Assembly: GCA_007844125.1 (NCBI GenBank)
Contig: CM017567.1
Span: forward strand, 14,480,046 to 14,544,045
Length of the DNA: 64,000 bases
Reading direction: 5' to 3'
From: Sinonovacula constricta
Taxonomy: Eukaryota; Mollusca; Bivalvia; Cardiida; Solecurtidae
The notes below the pieces were generated by a model. That model was given only the letters and a program-made list of their open reading frames with translations. It did not search any database and was not told where the DNA came from. Position numbers and translations under genes: made by a program. This document shows, in pieces, positions 50,101-52,886 of the stretch; position 1 is the first letter of the stretch; each line of letters starts with the position of its first letter.

Positions 50101-50171
50101 CACACAGCGAGCTGATGAAGAATCAGGGGTTCTACTACAAACTTAACATGGTGCAGGCCCGCAAGAAATAA
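11091..50171 (+). CDS. full-length ABCB-type ABC transporter (P-glycoprotein/MDR-like), 27 coding exons
   Basis: Members of this family are ATP-driven plasma-membrane exporters of hydrophobic compounds and xenobiotics. I joined 27 exons with GT/AG borders and matching phases: 4050 nt including the stop, 1349 residues (vertebrate ABCB1 is about 1280). The order is a charged N-terminus, TMD1 (about 91-456), NBD1, an acidic linker (about 715-770), TMD2 and NBD2. NBD1 has A-loop Y486, Walker A G512-T520, Q560, signature LSGGQ 616-620, D640/E641 and H672. NBD2 has Y1115, G1141-T1149, Q1189, 1247-1251, D1271/E1272 and H1303. Both ATP sites look intact. The first extracellular loop has N-glycosylation sequons (NLT, NVT) as in P-glycoproteins. 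The start is the ATG at 11091, with an in-frame stop upstream at 11067. The family call is firm; orthology to ABCB1 versus ABCB4 or ABCB11 cannot be settled from sequence reading alone. Confidence 0.95.
12005..12062. repeat. palindromic short interspersed element
   Basis: TTTAGATCCAGAGAGG at the left pairs with CCTCTGATTAGGATCTACA at the right, giving a hairpin. It belongs to the family of TGATCAGA palindromes found across the window. Confidence 0.6.
12722..12920 (-). mobile_element. tRNA-derived SINE, family C, reverse orientation
   Basis: In reverse it reads box B GTGGGTTTGAGTCC, then GCAAAGGACTTAATGTTGGA, then GTGCACCGGTGGTTCTTCC, then a tail with ACATAGCTATAATG. The order and words match the copies at 28930 and 41208. 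Confidence 0.75.
12925..13225. repeat. interspersed element with reiterated GGCTAGT words, copy 1
   Basis: About 300 bp containing GCTAGCCCCAC, ACTAGTAGATTTTCTCTCAG, GGCTAGTAAAAATT, GGCTAGTGAAAATTGC and TACTAGCC. The same element lies in the opposite orientation at 42105-42655, where it has about 230 bp of extra internal sequence. The copy here is an internal-deletion form or an older variant. Confidence 0.8.
13592..14678. mobile_element. hAT-like DNA transposon, non-autonomous or degraded
   Basis: Terminal inverted repeats CAGAGGAGGCTGCG (left) and, as complement of the right end, CAGAGGAGGTTACG. An 8-bp target duplication with one mismatch flanks it (CGAAGATG at 13584-13591; CCAAGATG at 14680-14687). 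CAGAGG ends and 8-bp duplications are typical of hAT elements. The interior near both ends is CpG-rich compared with the CpG-poor intron. A small - strand frame starting at ATG in 14588-14610 runs to a donor-like CAG/GTGAGT near 14535, and another open stretch lies on the - strand at 13712-13990. No transposase motif is recognised. Confidence 0.7.
14762..14808. repeat. palindromic short interspersed element
   Basis: AGTGTAGGTCC at the left pairs with GGACCTGCACT at the right around a TGATCAGG core. This is a clean hairpin of the TGATCAGA family. Confidence 0.75.
15820..16087. repeat. 96-bp tandem repeat, about 2.8 units
   Basis: Units start GTGGACAAGATCCCTCCTCT at 15820, 15915 and 16011. The second and third are nearly identical. 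A 155-codon - strand frame across it is a by-product of the 96-bp period (a multiple of three). Confidence 0.9.
17222..17290. repeat. palindromic short interspersed element
   Basis: GCAAATAGTGTAGACCCTG and CAGACAGCTCCTAGCAGGAG form the left arm and loop; the right arm is GAGCTGGTTTATCTGTACC. Confidence 0.6.
18706..18850. repeat. 38-bp tandem repeat, four units
   Basis: Four near-identical copies of a 38-bp unit (AAAAAACTGAGAATAGCATA then AAGACAAGAAACTACTTT). Confidence 0.95.
19370..19712. repeat. degenerate ~27-bp tandem repeat
   Basis: A dozen or so imperfect units built on CCCTAAGCAAAGTTAGGT and GTTATA. Many substitutions, so an old array. Confidence 0.8.
20930..21138 (+). CDS. ABCB (+) exon 2, charged N-terminal segment
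   Basis: Acceptor TTGCTTGCAG, donor GTAAGT, ends in phase 0. Encodes about residues 21-90, including a strongly K/D/E-rich cytoplasmic stretch and then [10 protein letters not shown], which leads into TM1. Confidence 0.9.
21419..21648 (+). CDS. ABCB (+) exon 3, TM1 and extracellular loop 1
   Basis: Encodes [20 protein letters not shown] onward, then [20 protein letters not shown], the classic TM1 region. It continues into a glycosylatable loop ([15 protein letters not shown]). It ends in phase 2 before GTATGT. Confidence 0.95.
22017..22129 (+). CDS. ABCB (+) exon 4, loop 1 to TM2
   Basis: Acceptor TTTCAACAG. Encodes [20 protein letters not shown] and then QTYAIYFIG, the start of TM2. Ends in phase 1 with donor GTAAGG. 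Confidence 0.95.
22130..23982. other. intron 4, mostly unique AT-rich DNA
   Basis: The first 100 bases contain several copies of the words CTTGCC and GGGCAAG (about 22145-22215), compared in the findings with two similar repeat types. A CT dinucleotide run lies at about 22340-22360. Positions 23040-23400 are somewhat richer in CpG (CCCGATTTTCCTGGGAGACT, GAAGCGAACGAAGCGAGC) and look like a decayed repeat. There are no exons. Confidence 0.5.
23983..24154 (+). CDS. ABCB (+) exon 5, TM2 and intracellular loop 1
   Basis: Encodes TM2 ([20 protein letters not shown]) and the coupling region with [20 protein letters not shown], then [15 protein letters not shown]. The WFD/GELNSR block is diagnostic of ABCB transporters. 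Ends in phase 2. Confidence 0.97.
24465..24636 (+). CDS. ABCB (+) exon 6, TM3
   Basis: Acceptor CTATGTTTCAG. Encodes [20 protein letters not shown] and then the TM3 region with [19 protein letters not shown]. Ends in phase 0 with donor GTATAT. Confidence 0.97.
24960..25018. repeat. palindromic short interspersed element
   Basis: AGTGTAGATTTAAATCAGCC at the left pairs imperfectly with GGACCTGTCTGATCAGAATC then TGCACT at the right. Confidence 0.65.
25035..26657 (+). mobile_element. pearl/HINE-like element with ~142-bp tandem core, copy 1
   Basis: The left end AGCTCACCTGAGCACAACGT then GCTCAGG folds on itself. The right end has TCAGGTGAGCGATTAAGG, forming a 10-bp inverted repeat with the left (GCTCACCTGA), followed by a hairpin (CCATCATGGCCCTCTTG). 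Between them are about ten units of roughly 142 bp around AATGTTTGTCTGCATGAAAT and GGGTCACGTGGGGTCAAAAA. This layout of subterminal inverted repeats, tandem core and 3' hairpin is that of helentron-associated (pearl-like) elements of bivalves. It lies in intron 6. Confidence 0.75.
26798..26922 (+). CDS. ABCB (+) exon 7, intracellular helix before loop 2
   Basis: Encodes [20 protein letters not shown] and then [12 protein letters not shown], the highly conserved AGAVAEE/IRTV block of the family. Ends in phase 2 with donor GTCAGA. Confidence 0.97.
27330..27501 (+). CDS. ABCB (+) exon 8, intracellular loop 2 and TM5
   Basis: Encodes [20 protein letters not shown] and then TM5 ([20 protein letters not shown]). 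Ends in phase 0 with donor GTAAGT. Confidence 0.97.
27550..27890 (+). repeat. interspersed repeat of bivalve type in intron 8
   Basis: Contains GGGCTTTTGATGGTC, GGTCGTCCATCGTC, AAACCGCTGGGCCTAATTAA and ATGGCCGCTAATGGCG. From memory, words of this kind recur in bivalve genomes as an interspersed repeat. No second copy is present in this window, so the call rests on recall. Confidence 0.4.
27997..28110 (+). CDS. ABCB (+) exon 9, TM6
   Basis: Encodes [20 protein letters not shown] and then the region entering NBD1 ([14 protein letters not shown]). TM6 lines the drug pocket in known P-glycoproteins. Phase 0 at both ends. Confidence 0.97.
28563..28673 (+). CDS. ABCB (+) exon 10, start of NBD1
   Basis: Encodes [19 protein letters not shown] and then [16 protein letters not shown]486 is the A-loop tyrosine that stacks on adenine. 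Phase 0 at both ends. Confidence 0.97.
28803..28874. repeat. palindromic short interspersed element with terminal AGCAAATA
   Basis: The left arm begins AGCAAATAATTTTGATCC and the right arm ends GGTCTATACTATTTGCT. The ends are perfect inverted octamers (AGCAAATA / TATTTGCT) and mark the edges of this family. Confidence 0.75.
28928..29110 (+). mobile_element. tRNA-derived SINE, family C, 5' partial
   Basis: Contains box B ATGGGTTTGAGTCCC, GCAAAGGACTTAATGTGGGA, GTGCACCGGTGGTTC and a tail AAGCTGGATGTTGCTATAAT. Box A is missing or degraded. Confidence 0.75.
29437..29562 (+). CDS. ABCB (+) exon 11, Walker A of NBD1
   Basis: Contains [16 protein letters not shown], the Walker A P-loop (residues 512-520), followed by [15 protein letters not shown]. 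Phase 0 at both ends. Confidence 0.98.
29875..30078 (+). CDS. ABCB (+) exon 12, Q-loop of NBD1
   Basis: Contains [19 protein letters not shown] and [20 protein letters not shown], with the Q-loop glutamine at 560. Donor GTAATC follows LPD. Phase 0 at both ends. Confidence 0.97.
30079..30662. other. intron 12, nothing recognised
   Basis: AT-rich, with no repeat or exon identified. Confidence 0.5.
30663..30833 (+). CDS. ABCB (+) exon 13, signature and Walker B of NBD1
   Basis: Contains [20 protein letters not shown] followed by [17 protein letters not shown]: the ABC signature, Walker B with catalytic E641, and the D-loop. Donor GTCAGG, phase 0. Confidence 0.98.
30965..31215. repeat. ~50-bp tandem repeat in intron 13, five units
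   Basis: Five units of TCTCCTGTTTAGAAAATGTA then AAGCTATTGCCTGTTGTAAA then GTGGTGGCTA, with few differences. Confidence 0.92.
31423..31584 (+). CDS. ABCB (+) exon 14, H-loop of NBD1
   Basis: Contains [20 protein letters not shown] with the H-loop histidine at 672, then the C-terminal part of NBD1 ending YQQLVKQQ. Phase 0. Confidence 0.98.
31803..32190. repeat. interspersed element with reiterated ACTTGTCC words
   Basis: Intron 14 carries GACTAGTCCTGGACAAGTAA, GACTTGTCCGAAAATTT, TCACTTGTCCGACTGC, GACTTGTCGAAG and GACTTGTCCGG within 400 bp, in both orientations. The architecture resembles the GGCTAGT element (12925, 42105) although the words differ. Confidence 0.6.
32293..32311 (+). CDS. ABCB (+) exon 15, 19-nt micro-exon in the linker
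   Basis: Acceptor TTCTATTTTTAG, then 19 bases (TNITED plus one base), then donor GTAAGT. Its phase 1 end fits exon 16, which begins with two bases completing GAT. Skipping it would shift the frame of the linker, since exon 14 ends in phase 0 and exon 16 starts in phase 1. Confidence 0.75.
32312..34734. other. intron 15, left part
   Basis: Unique AT-rich DNA with one palindromic element at about 32972-33027. A possible micro-exon at 33876-33881 and an acceptor at 35427 were considered and rejected. Confidence 0.5.
34735..35255. repeat. 14-bp minisatellite in intron 15, about 37 units
   Basis: Units of 14 bp, CTGTATTGCAACTA with variants (ACTGCTG, ACAGCTG, ACAACTG). Three units make 42 bp, which yields long open frames on both strands ([18 protein letters not shown] repeats). 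Many units contain the palindrome TTGCAA and some the E-box CAGCTG. Confidence 0.97.
35738..35844 (+). CDS. ABCB (+) exon 16, acidic linker
   Basis: Encodes [20 protein letters not shown] and then [16 protein letters not shown], the charged linker between the halves, which in P-glycoproteins carries phosphorylation sites (here several serines). The donor GTGCGG is weak. Ends in phase 0. Confidence 0.85.
36509..36664 (+). CDS. ABCB (+) exon 17, start of TMD2 (TM7)
   Basis: Encodes a lysine-rich end of the linker ([20 protein letters not shown]) and TM7 ([19 protein letters not shown], then [11 protein letters not shown]). Donor GTAAGT, phase 0. Confidence 0.97.
36771..37325 (+). mobile_element. 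foldback DNA element with ~75-bp inverted repeats and a CxxC ORF
   Basis: Left end CATCGTCGGATACCCACGG and complement of the right end CATTGTCCGATACCCACGG, with inverted similarity continuing for about 75 bp to CATTTCGTC. It is flanked by a perfect 9-bp duplication CTTAAACCC (36762-36770 and 37326-37334). Between the repeats is CCAATCAG, then an ATG at 36956 in a good context (AACATGGCG). No transposase is seen. The 8-9 bp target duplication suggests a hAT, P or Mutator-type source. Confidence 0.85.
36956..37237 (+). CDS. 93-codon ORF with two CxxC pairs inside the foldback element
   Basis: Starts [20 protein letters not shown]. It has a CxxC pair near residue 10 (CKIC) and a second about 45 residues later (CNLC), a spacing compatible with a treble-clef or zf-AD-like zinc-binding fold. 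CCAAT-type sequences lie about 90 bp upstream. It may be a captured first exon of a host gene or the N-terminal exon of a lost transposase. I do not recognise a specific family, and expression is unknown. Confidence 0.4.
   Translation: MATGTAHLKCKICLSAIRDKCSYRSLGTPASIEKYTSVLNEISILAHEDSDVACNLCVNKLTTMLSKWYESVNWIGWQIHWMVSANQSDCGIL
37432..39638 (-). mobile_element. mariner transposon, 2.2 kb, with intron-bearing transposase
   Basis: Inverted repeats of about 31 bp: CGAGGGATGATCCAAAATAA at the left and, as complement of the right end, CGAGGGATGATCCAGAATTA. It is flanked by TA at 37430-37431 and 39639-39640. The transposase is on the - strand. The element is about 0.9 kb longer than a typical 1.3-kb mariner because of two introns plus longer untranslated flanks. 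It sits in intron 17 of the ABCB gene. Confidence 0.95.
37669..39259 (-). pseudogene. mariner transposase (DD34D), three exons, one nonsense codon
   Basis: Exons on the - strand: 39259-38912 (116 codons), 38682-38347 (112) and 38046-37669 (126 with stop), total 353 residues, close to the roughly 345 usual for mariner. Introns 38911-38683 (229 bp) and 38346-38047 (300 bp) have AAG/GTAAAA...AAG and AAG/GTAATA...CAG borders and are AT-rich. Exon 1 has the paired HTH DNA-binding region, exon 2 the first catalytic Asp (TTDETWLYN), and exon 3 HMDNASSH and [14 protein letters not shown] with 34 residues between the last two Asp. The frame is broken only by TAG at 39119-39121, in VYE-stop-HKRF where mariners usually have Trp, so a single base change inactivated it. 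Confidence 0.88.
39771..40716 (+). mobile_element. pearl/HINE-like element with tandem core, copy 2
   Basis: Left end AGCTCGCCTGAGCACAATGT then GCTCAACGTGAGC; right end TCAGGTGAGCGATTAAGGGC with a hairpin GGCCATTGTGGCC. The core is about five units of 145-147 bp matching those of the copy at 25035. Same orientation as that copy. Confidence 0.75.
41208..41433 (+). mobile_element. tRNA-derived SINE, family C, intact
   Basis: The head GATGACCAAGTGGTTAGAGC (box A) and ATGGGTTCGAGTCCCGG (box B) resembles a tRNA; the body includes GTGGTTCTTACCAGGACATT. It is flanked by a 15-bp target duplication with one mismatch: AAACTGAACTAGTCA at 41193-41207 and AAACTGAACCAGTCA at 41434-41448. It sits 160 bp before exon 18. 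Confidence 0.92.
41594..41695 (+). CDS. ABCB (+) exon 18, loop to TM8
   Basis: Encodes [20 protein letters not shown] and then TM8 ([14 protein letters not shown]). The acceptor is TTCCTGCAG. Phase 0 at both ends. Confidence 0.97.
41696..42104. other. intron 18, left part, nothing recognised
   Basis: AT-rich intron sequence; no repeat or exon seen. Confidence 0.5.
42105..42655. repeat. interspersed element with reiterated GGCTAGT words, copy 2 (inverted)
   Basis: Opposite orientation to the copy at 12925. The flanks match (GAAATTTACAAGCAAGT at the left, TCTACTAGTTTTTTGCTGTC then GGGCTAGCGC at the right), with an extra internal block at about 42320-42580 absent from copy 1. A single complementary pairing across 29 kb of the ABCB pre-mRNA would be possible. 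Confidence 0.8.
42710..42787 (+). CDS. ABCB (+) exon 19, intracellular loop 3
   Basis: Encodes [20 protein letters not shown] plus KALLRQ, the coupling helix block that contacts an NBD. 78 nt, phase 0. The orthologous exon in the - strand gene has spawned a 60-bp array. Confidence 0.97.
42941..42995. repeat. palindromic short interspersed element
   Basis: AATAGTGTAGTTTTAGATCA, then GCCACTGAGGGGCTGTCTGA; a half-decayed member of the TGATCAGA family in intron 19. Confidence 0.5.
43200..43283 (+). CDS. ABCB (+) exon 20
   Basis: Encodes [20 protein letters not shown] and TDAAQVQG. The [13 protein letters not shown] block is highly conserved in the second half of P-glycoproteins. Its donor GTAAGG abuts the intron-filling 42-bp array. 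Confidence 0.98.
43287..44762. repeat. 42-bp minisatellite occupying all of intron 20, about 35 units
   Basis: Unit of 42 bp: TTCCCTATACATTGTACACT, then ACCTCATAACATCACAGCAGTG. It begins within about ten bases of the exon 20 donor and its last, modified unit (CATCATACATTATTACAG) is the acceptor of exon 21. The whole 1479-bp intron is therefore array. A similar variant unit lies at about 44618-44640. Two + strand frames are stop-free over long stretches ([14 protein letters not shown] repeated), but the transcript frame meets TAA within the first unit. Confidence 0.97.
44763..44966 (+). CDS. ABCB (+) exon 21, TM9 region
   Basis: Encodes [20 protein letters not shown], then [20 protein letters not shown], ending [17 protein letters not shown]. 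Donor GTAAGG is the first copy of a 32-bp array. Phase 0 at both ends. Confidence 0.97.
44967..45480. repeat. 32-bp minisatellite starting at the exon 21 donor, about 16 units
   Basis: Units of about 32 bp: GTAAGACCTGATCTACCTTG then GTTACATGGAAG. Each unit repeats a donor-like AAG/GTAAG. The first unit is the real donor at 44967; the second, at 44999, is an almost perfect donor 32 bases on. Later units decay (GATAAG, GGTTTG), with some longer variants. Using a downstream copy as donor would insert 32 bases and shift the frame. Confidence 0.93.
45483..45730 (+). mobile_element. tRNA-derived SINE, family B
   Basis: The head has box A-like TGGTAGCGCAATTGTTAGAG and box B CCGGGTTCAATCC. The body (CAAATATAAAGGTAGTTCCA, then GGTGTGATATTATG) is shared with truncated copies near 5745-5880 and 14905-15080. 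It lies just after the donor array in intron 21. Confidence 0.8.
45824..46065 (+). CDS. ABCB (+) exon 22, intracellular loop 4, TM10-TM11
   Basis: Encodes [20 protein letters not shown], later [19 protein letters not shown] and then [16 protein letters not shown]. The acceptor is TGTATTTCCAG. Ends in phase 2 with donor GTAAGT. Confidence 0.98.
46066..46780. other. intron 22, nothing recognised
   Basis: AT-rich sequence; no repeat or exon seen. Confidence 0.5.
46781..46943 (+). CDS. ABCB (+) exon 23, TM12
   Basis: Encodes [20 protein letters not shown] and then [20 protein letters not shown], ending EGEQPID. It is the TM12 helix and the entry to NBD2. Donor GTGAGT, phase 0. Confidence 0.98.
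47015..47298 (+). mobile_element. tRNA-derived SINE, family A, intact
   Basis: Box A TAGCTCAAGTGGTAGAGCG and box B GGGTTCAAACCCC, then the family body CCCTGGGCACCTCATAAGTG and CTGCACAGTATTGG. Flanked by a perfect 11-bp target duplication TATAACATATA (47004-47014 and 47299-47309). It lies in intron 23. Confidence 0.93.
47379..47432. repeat. palindromic short interspersed element
   Basis: GCAAATAATGCTTATCCTGA, then TCAGACAGGTCCCAGCATTG; the right arm is decayed. Confidence 0.5.
47834..48031 (+). CDS. ABCB (+) exon 24, Walker A of NBD2
   Basis: Contains the A-loop [10 protein letters not shown] and Walker [18 protein letters not shown]. It differs from the - strand copy at three of 66 residues by my count. 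The first 70 or so bases of the following intron are also similar between the copies. Confidence 0.98.
48428..48634 (+). CDS. ABCB (+) exon 25, Q-loop of NBD2
   Basis: Encodes [40 protein letters not shown] and then the helical subdomain ending IASLPE. Four of 69 residues differ from the - strand copy, all in the first six codons. Confidence 0.98.
49142..49288 (+). CDS. ABCB (+) exon 26, signature and Walker B of NBD2
   Basis: Contains [20 protein letters not shown] and [17 protein letters not shown], so the signature, Walker B and catalytic glutamate (E1272) are intact. Three of 49 residues differ from the - strand copy. Confidence 0.98.
49553..49872 (+). repeat. interspersed repeat with hairpin left end and two tandem units
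   Basis: The left end AACCAGGTTTTCAGCGAAAA, then TCCTGGTTATGAGATTGGGG, is a hairpin. It is followed by two units of about 125 bp (GCTGAAACTTTGGATATAGC repeated). This matches a repeat type I know from bivalves. It lies in intron 26 and is absent from the short equivalent intron of the - strand gene. Confidence 0.6.
49971..50171 (+). CDS. ABCB (+) exon 27, H-loop and C-terminus
   Basis: Encodes [40 protein letters not shown] and the C-terminus NMVQARKK before TAA. All 66 residues match the - strand copy, with three synonymous base differences by my count. A duplicated stretch of the last codons follows the stop. Confidence 0.98.
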   Translation: MVQEALDKAREGRTCIVIAHRLSTIQNADKICVLRHGVVSEQGTHSELMKNQGFYYKLNMVQARKK

Positions 50172-50206
50172 CTTACAACATGGTGCAGGCCCACAAGAAT
50201 TAAATC
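50136..50206 (+). repeat. duplicated C-terminal coding segment after the stop
   Basis: The end of exon 27 (AACATGGTGCAGGCCCGCAA, GAAATAA) is followed by a second copy, ACAACATGGTGCAGGCCCAC then AAGAATTAA, in the 3' UTR. It is the two-copy equivalent of the large array at 57064-57448. Confidence 0.9.
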
Positions 50207-50407
50207 TTTCCTCAATGAACATGTGCCCACAAGCAAGAACTAGCTTTCCTTAATAGTGAAGAGACATGCACTGATACCAGTTGAGCAAAATATAACTGAC
50301 CATGAAGGAGTGATGGCAAATGGCAAAAAGATAATAGACAGAATAGTGTTGTTTAAAAAGTGACTGTACAAATGGGACACTTTTTTTTGTATAATTGTGC
50401 TGACAAC

Positions 50408-50413
50408 AATAAA
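50408..50413 (+). terminator. polyadenylation signal of the + ABCB gene
   Basis: AATAAA about 240 bp after the stop codon, the first canonical hexamer in the 3' flank. Confidence 0.65.
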
Positions 50414-50712
50414 CCAAGTTGATGCCAAAGAAATTGTTCAGTGATCAGTTTTTGTTCTTTTCTACAGAATCTTAACAATCAACTAAATTGTAAATGTCCA
50501 TTATTTCCATTTGTTAATATTTGAATTTAAGTTGTAAAAAAATACTGTCTTTCTAGAGCTTATTGTATCTTTTCAGACAGTTAATCCAAAAAAATTACAT
50601 TAGATACTTTTGTTATATACTTTAAACTTATTGCTGACGAGTATATGTTGTGCTACGGGTGTTTTGCCAAGCATTTGGGTGGACAAATACAAGGGAGCAG
50701 GCTGTTCACCAA

Positions 50713-50762
50713 AAGCAAAAACTGCAGATCCTGATCAGATAGCTCCCAGTTTTTGCCATAGA
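50713..50762. repeat. palindromic short interspersed element, half copy
   Basis: AGCAAAAACTGCAGATCCTG, then ATCAGATAGCTCCCAG; the right arm is decayed. Confidence 0.45.
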
Positions 50763-51057
50763 CTTAACAAGTTTTGCTAAGTAGGCTTTGAGGCTATAAC
50801 AGGAATGGGATTGTTGTTTATATATATATATATTATACATGGAGATTTTTTAAAAGAAATGTTTTAAAATTAACTCATCAGCTTATGATATTTCACATTT
50901 TTAACATGCTTTTTGTCTTCATGAATTATATCCACTTATGTATAATATACATATTTTAGCAGATATAACCCTACAGCCTTTTCAGTTGTTAGAATGTGAA
51001 ATTATAACATTTCCATGTCACACTTGGGTCTATCAGATGCTGAATGAACAATGTCAT

Positions 51058-51256
51058 GTGGGATATCACATATCAGCATATCACATATCAGCATATCACA
51101 TGTTTACATAACACATTTCAGCATATCACATTTCAGCATATCACATGTTCACACATTACATGTCAACATATCACATTTCAGCATATCACATTTCAGCATA
51201 TCACATGTCAGCATATCACATGTCAACATGTGCACATGTCAACATATCACATTGTT
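51058..51256. repeat. 15-bp minisatellite, about 13 units
   Basis: Units ATCACATTTCAGCAT and variants with ATATCAG or ATGTCAG. Located about 900 bp past the + gene stop. Confidence 0.93.
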
Positions 51257-52073
51257 GGTTCAATTTGTATACAGTTCTAAGTTTGACCAACCATATCTTT
51301 AGGAATGATCATATACTGAGTAAACATTTCTTCATTTTTATTGGAAACATTTTTATAAGAAACTGTTGTAATAAAAGAAAATCAGGCCTTGCAGTGATTC
51401 AATTTACCTTTTCCTATATTGTTATTACTAAGCCAATGTTGACATGAATAAATGATCCTGTTTTAAGTGCTATCATCTGTACTTGCTTTATAGTTTACTC
51501 AATTCATTTTCTTATGAACATTTTGGTAAATTTGTAGCTGTCTTGTTTCTGGCAGCTGCATCTTATAGCATCAATAGCTTCATATATTGTTGCCTTACAT
51601 TTTGCATGTTTATTTGTGCAGTTGGAAATCCCCCATCTTGTTTCTTCAATCAAGTCCTTATATGTCACTGTGTATGAAATCCTACTTTTACATCAATATA
51701 TTTTTCAAGATTTGACATGTGATTGTATACTACACACATCTTCATTGGTCAGTTCATTGCACACAATGTTCATGCCCTATCACCAGCTCTGGTGGCACAT
51801 TATTTAGAAAGACAATCTGCCTATGTCTGGCCAATTTTTACTGGTAGAGGTCCCTGGTTCATGCGCAGTGTTGAACTGTTTTTTCAGGAATGCTGGACCA
51901 ATCATCCATTTAATATGACTGGATAATATATAAACATTATATTGTCAAGTTTTTTATGGCATGTAATGTCAGTGGAGGCAGCACTGTTTCTGCAATAAGT
52001 GGAAACTGAGATGGGCCTGTATGAATGGGGGAAATAAAAGTTATTGTTAACTCCTAAAAACAACATTCAACTA
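51257..52073. other. intergenic, nothing recognised
   Basis: AT-rich; only short random frames. Confidence 0.5.
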
Positions 52074-52884
52074 AAGTCCACTCTCGTTATCTCAAACTAT
52101 TAGGGGATGAAAAAATACTTTGAGATACCCAGAAATCCGTATATCCGAAGTGAGAGTTTTAGGAAAATCTGCCATAGGTATATGAAACCACAAGTACACG
52201 CATTCTCTTACCTGGAGTTGAAATCTTCAATTGCTGATACTTAATTCCATAAAAAGATGTTATGGATGACATGATTATAATAAATACACATTGTATTGTA
52301 TGATTTATTTAATACTCCTGTCCAGATGTATGCATATGAAACAAAATAAAAAAAATGGTATTTTTGTAAAAAGCACACAACACCTAATAGTATATTAAGG
52401 TTATGCCGTCTTTAACGTTACTCATAGTTTAGCATGATAATAACAATGGCTTGTACACATATATCACTGTTTGAAGTAACATTAACCGATCGAGTAATGT
52501 CCACCTGTTTGGTTAAGTCTTTGTAGCAGATATCTGTACAACAATGTACAGTTTGGCATGCTGACCGATGTTTGTTTCCTGAGATGTACAGAAGACTGCC
52601 CACATAGAGTGAGCAGAGACAGAATAATCAGCGATTGATTAACATATTAATAGGTGTGAAAACTGACAGCTACCTGATCAATATAAATCGATCAATTATA
52701 TATCTAACTGTAGTTCAAAGGGCAAGATAATAGCTTTGAAATGGCGTTGTTGTTGTTTTTATAAATAATTTGATAAAGGAGAATAAAAAAAACATACATG
52801 AAGAAGGAAAACAATCAGGACAAAGTTACTTTGATATAACCTTAATTTTGAGGTAAGTGGTTTGAAGATAGTGAGTGTGGACTG
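52074..52884. mobile_element. Tigger/pogo-like non-autonomous element
   Basis: Left end AAGTCCACTCTCGTTATCTC and complement of the right end CAGTCCACACTCACTATCTT, flanked by TA on both sides (52072-52073, 52885-52886). Ends of the form CAGTCnACnCTCgnTATCTcgAA are typical of Tigger elements. About 811 bp, with no recognisable transposase. Confidence 0.75.
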
Positions 52885-52886
52885 TA

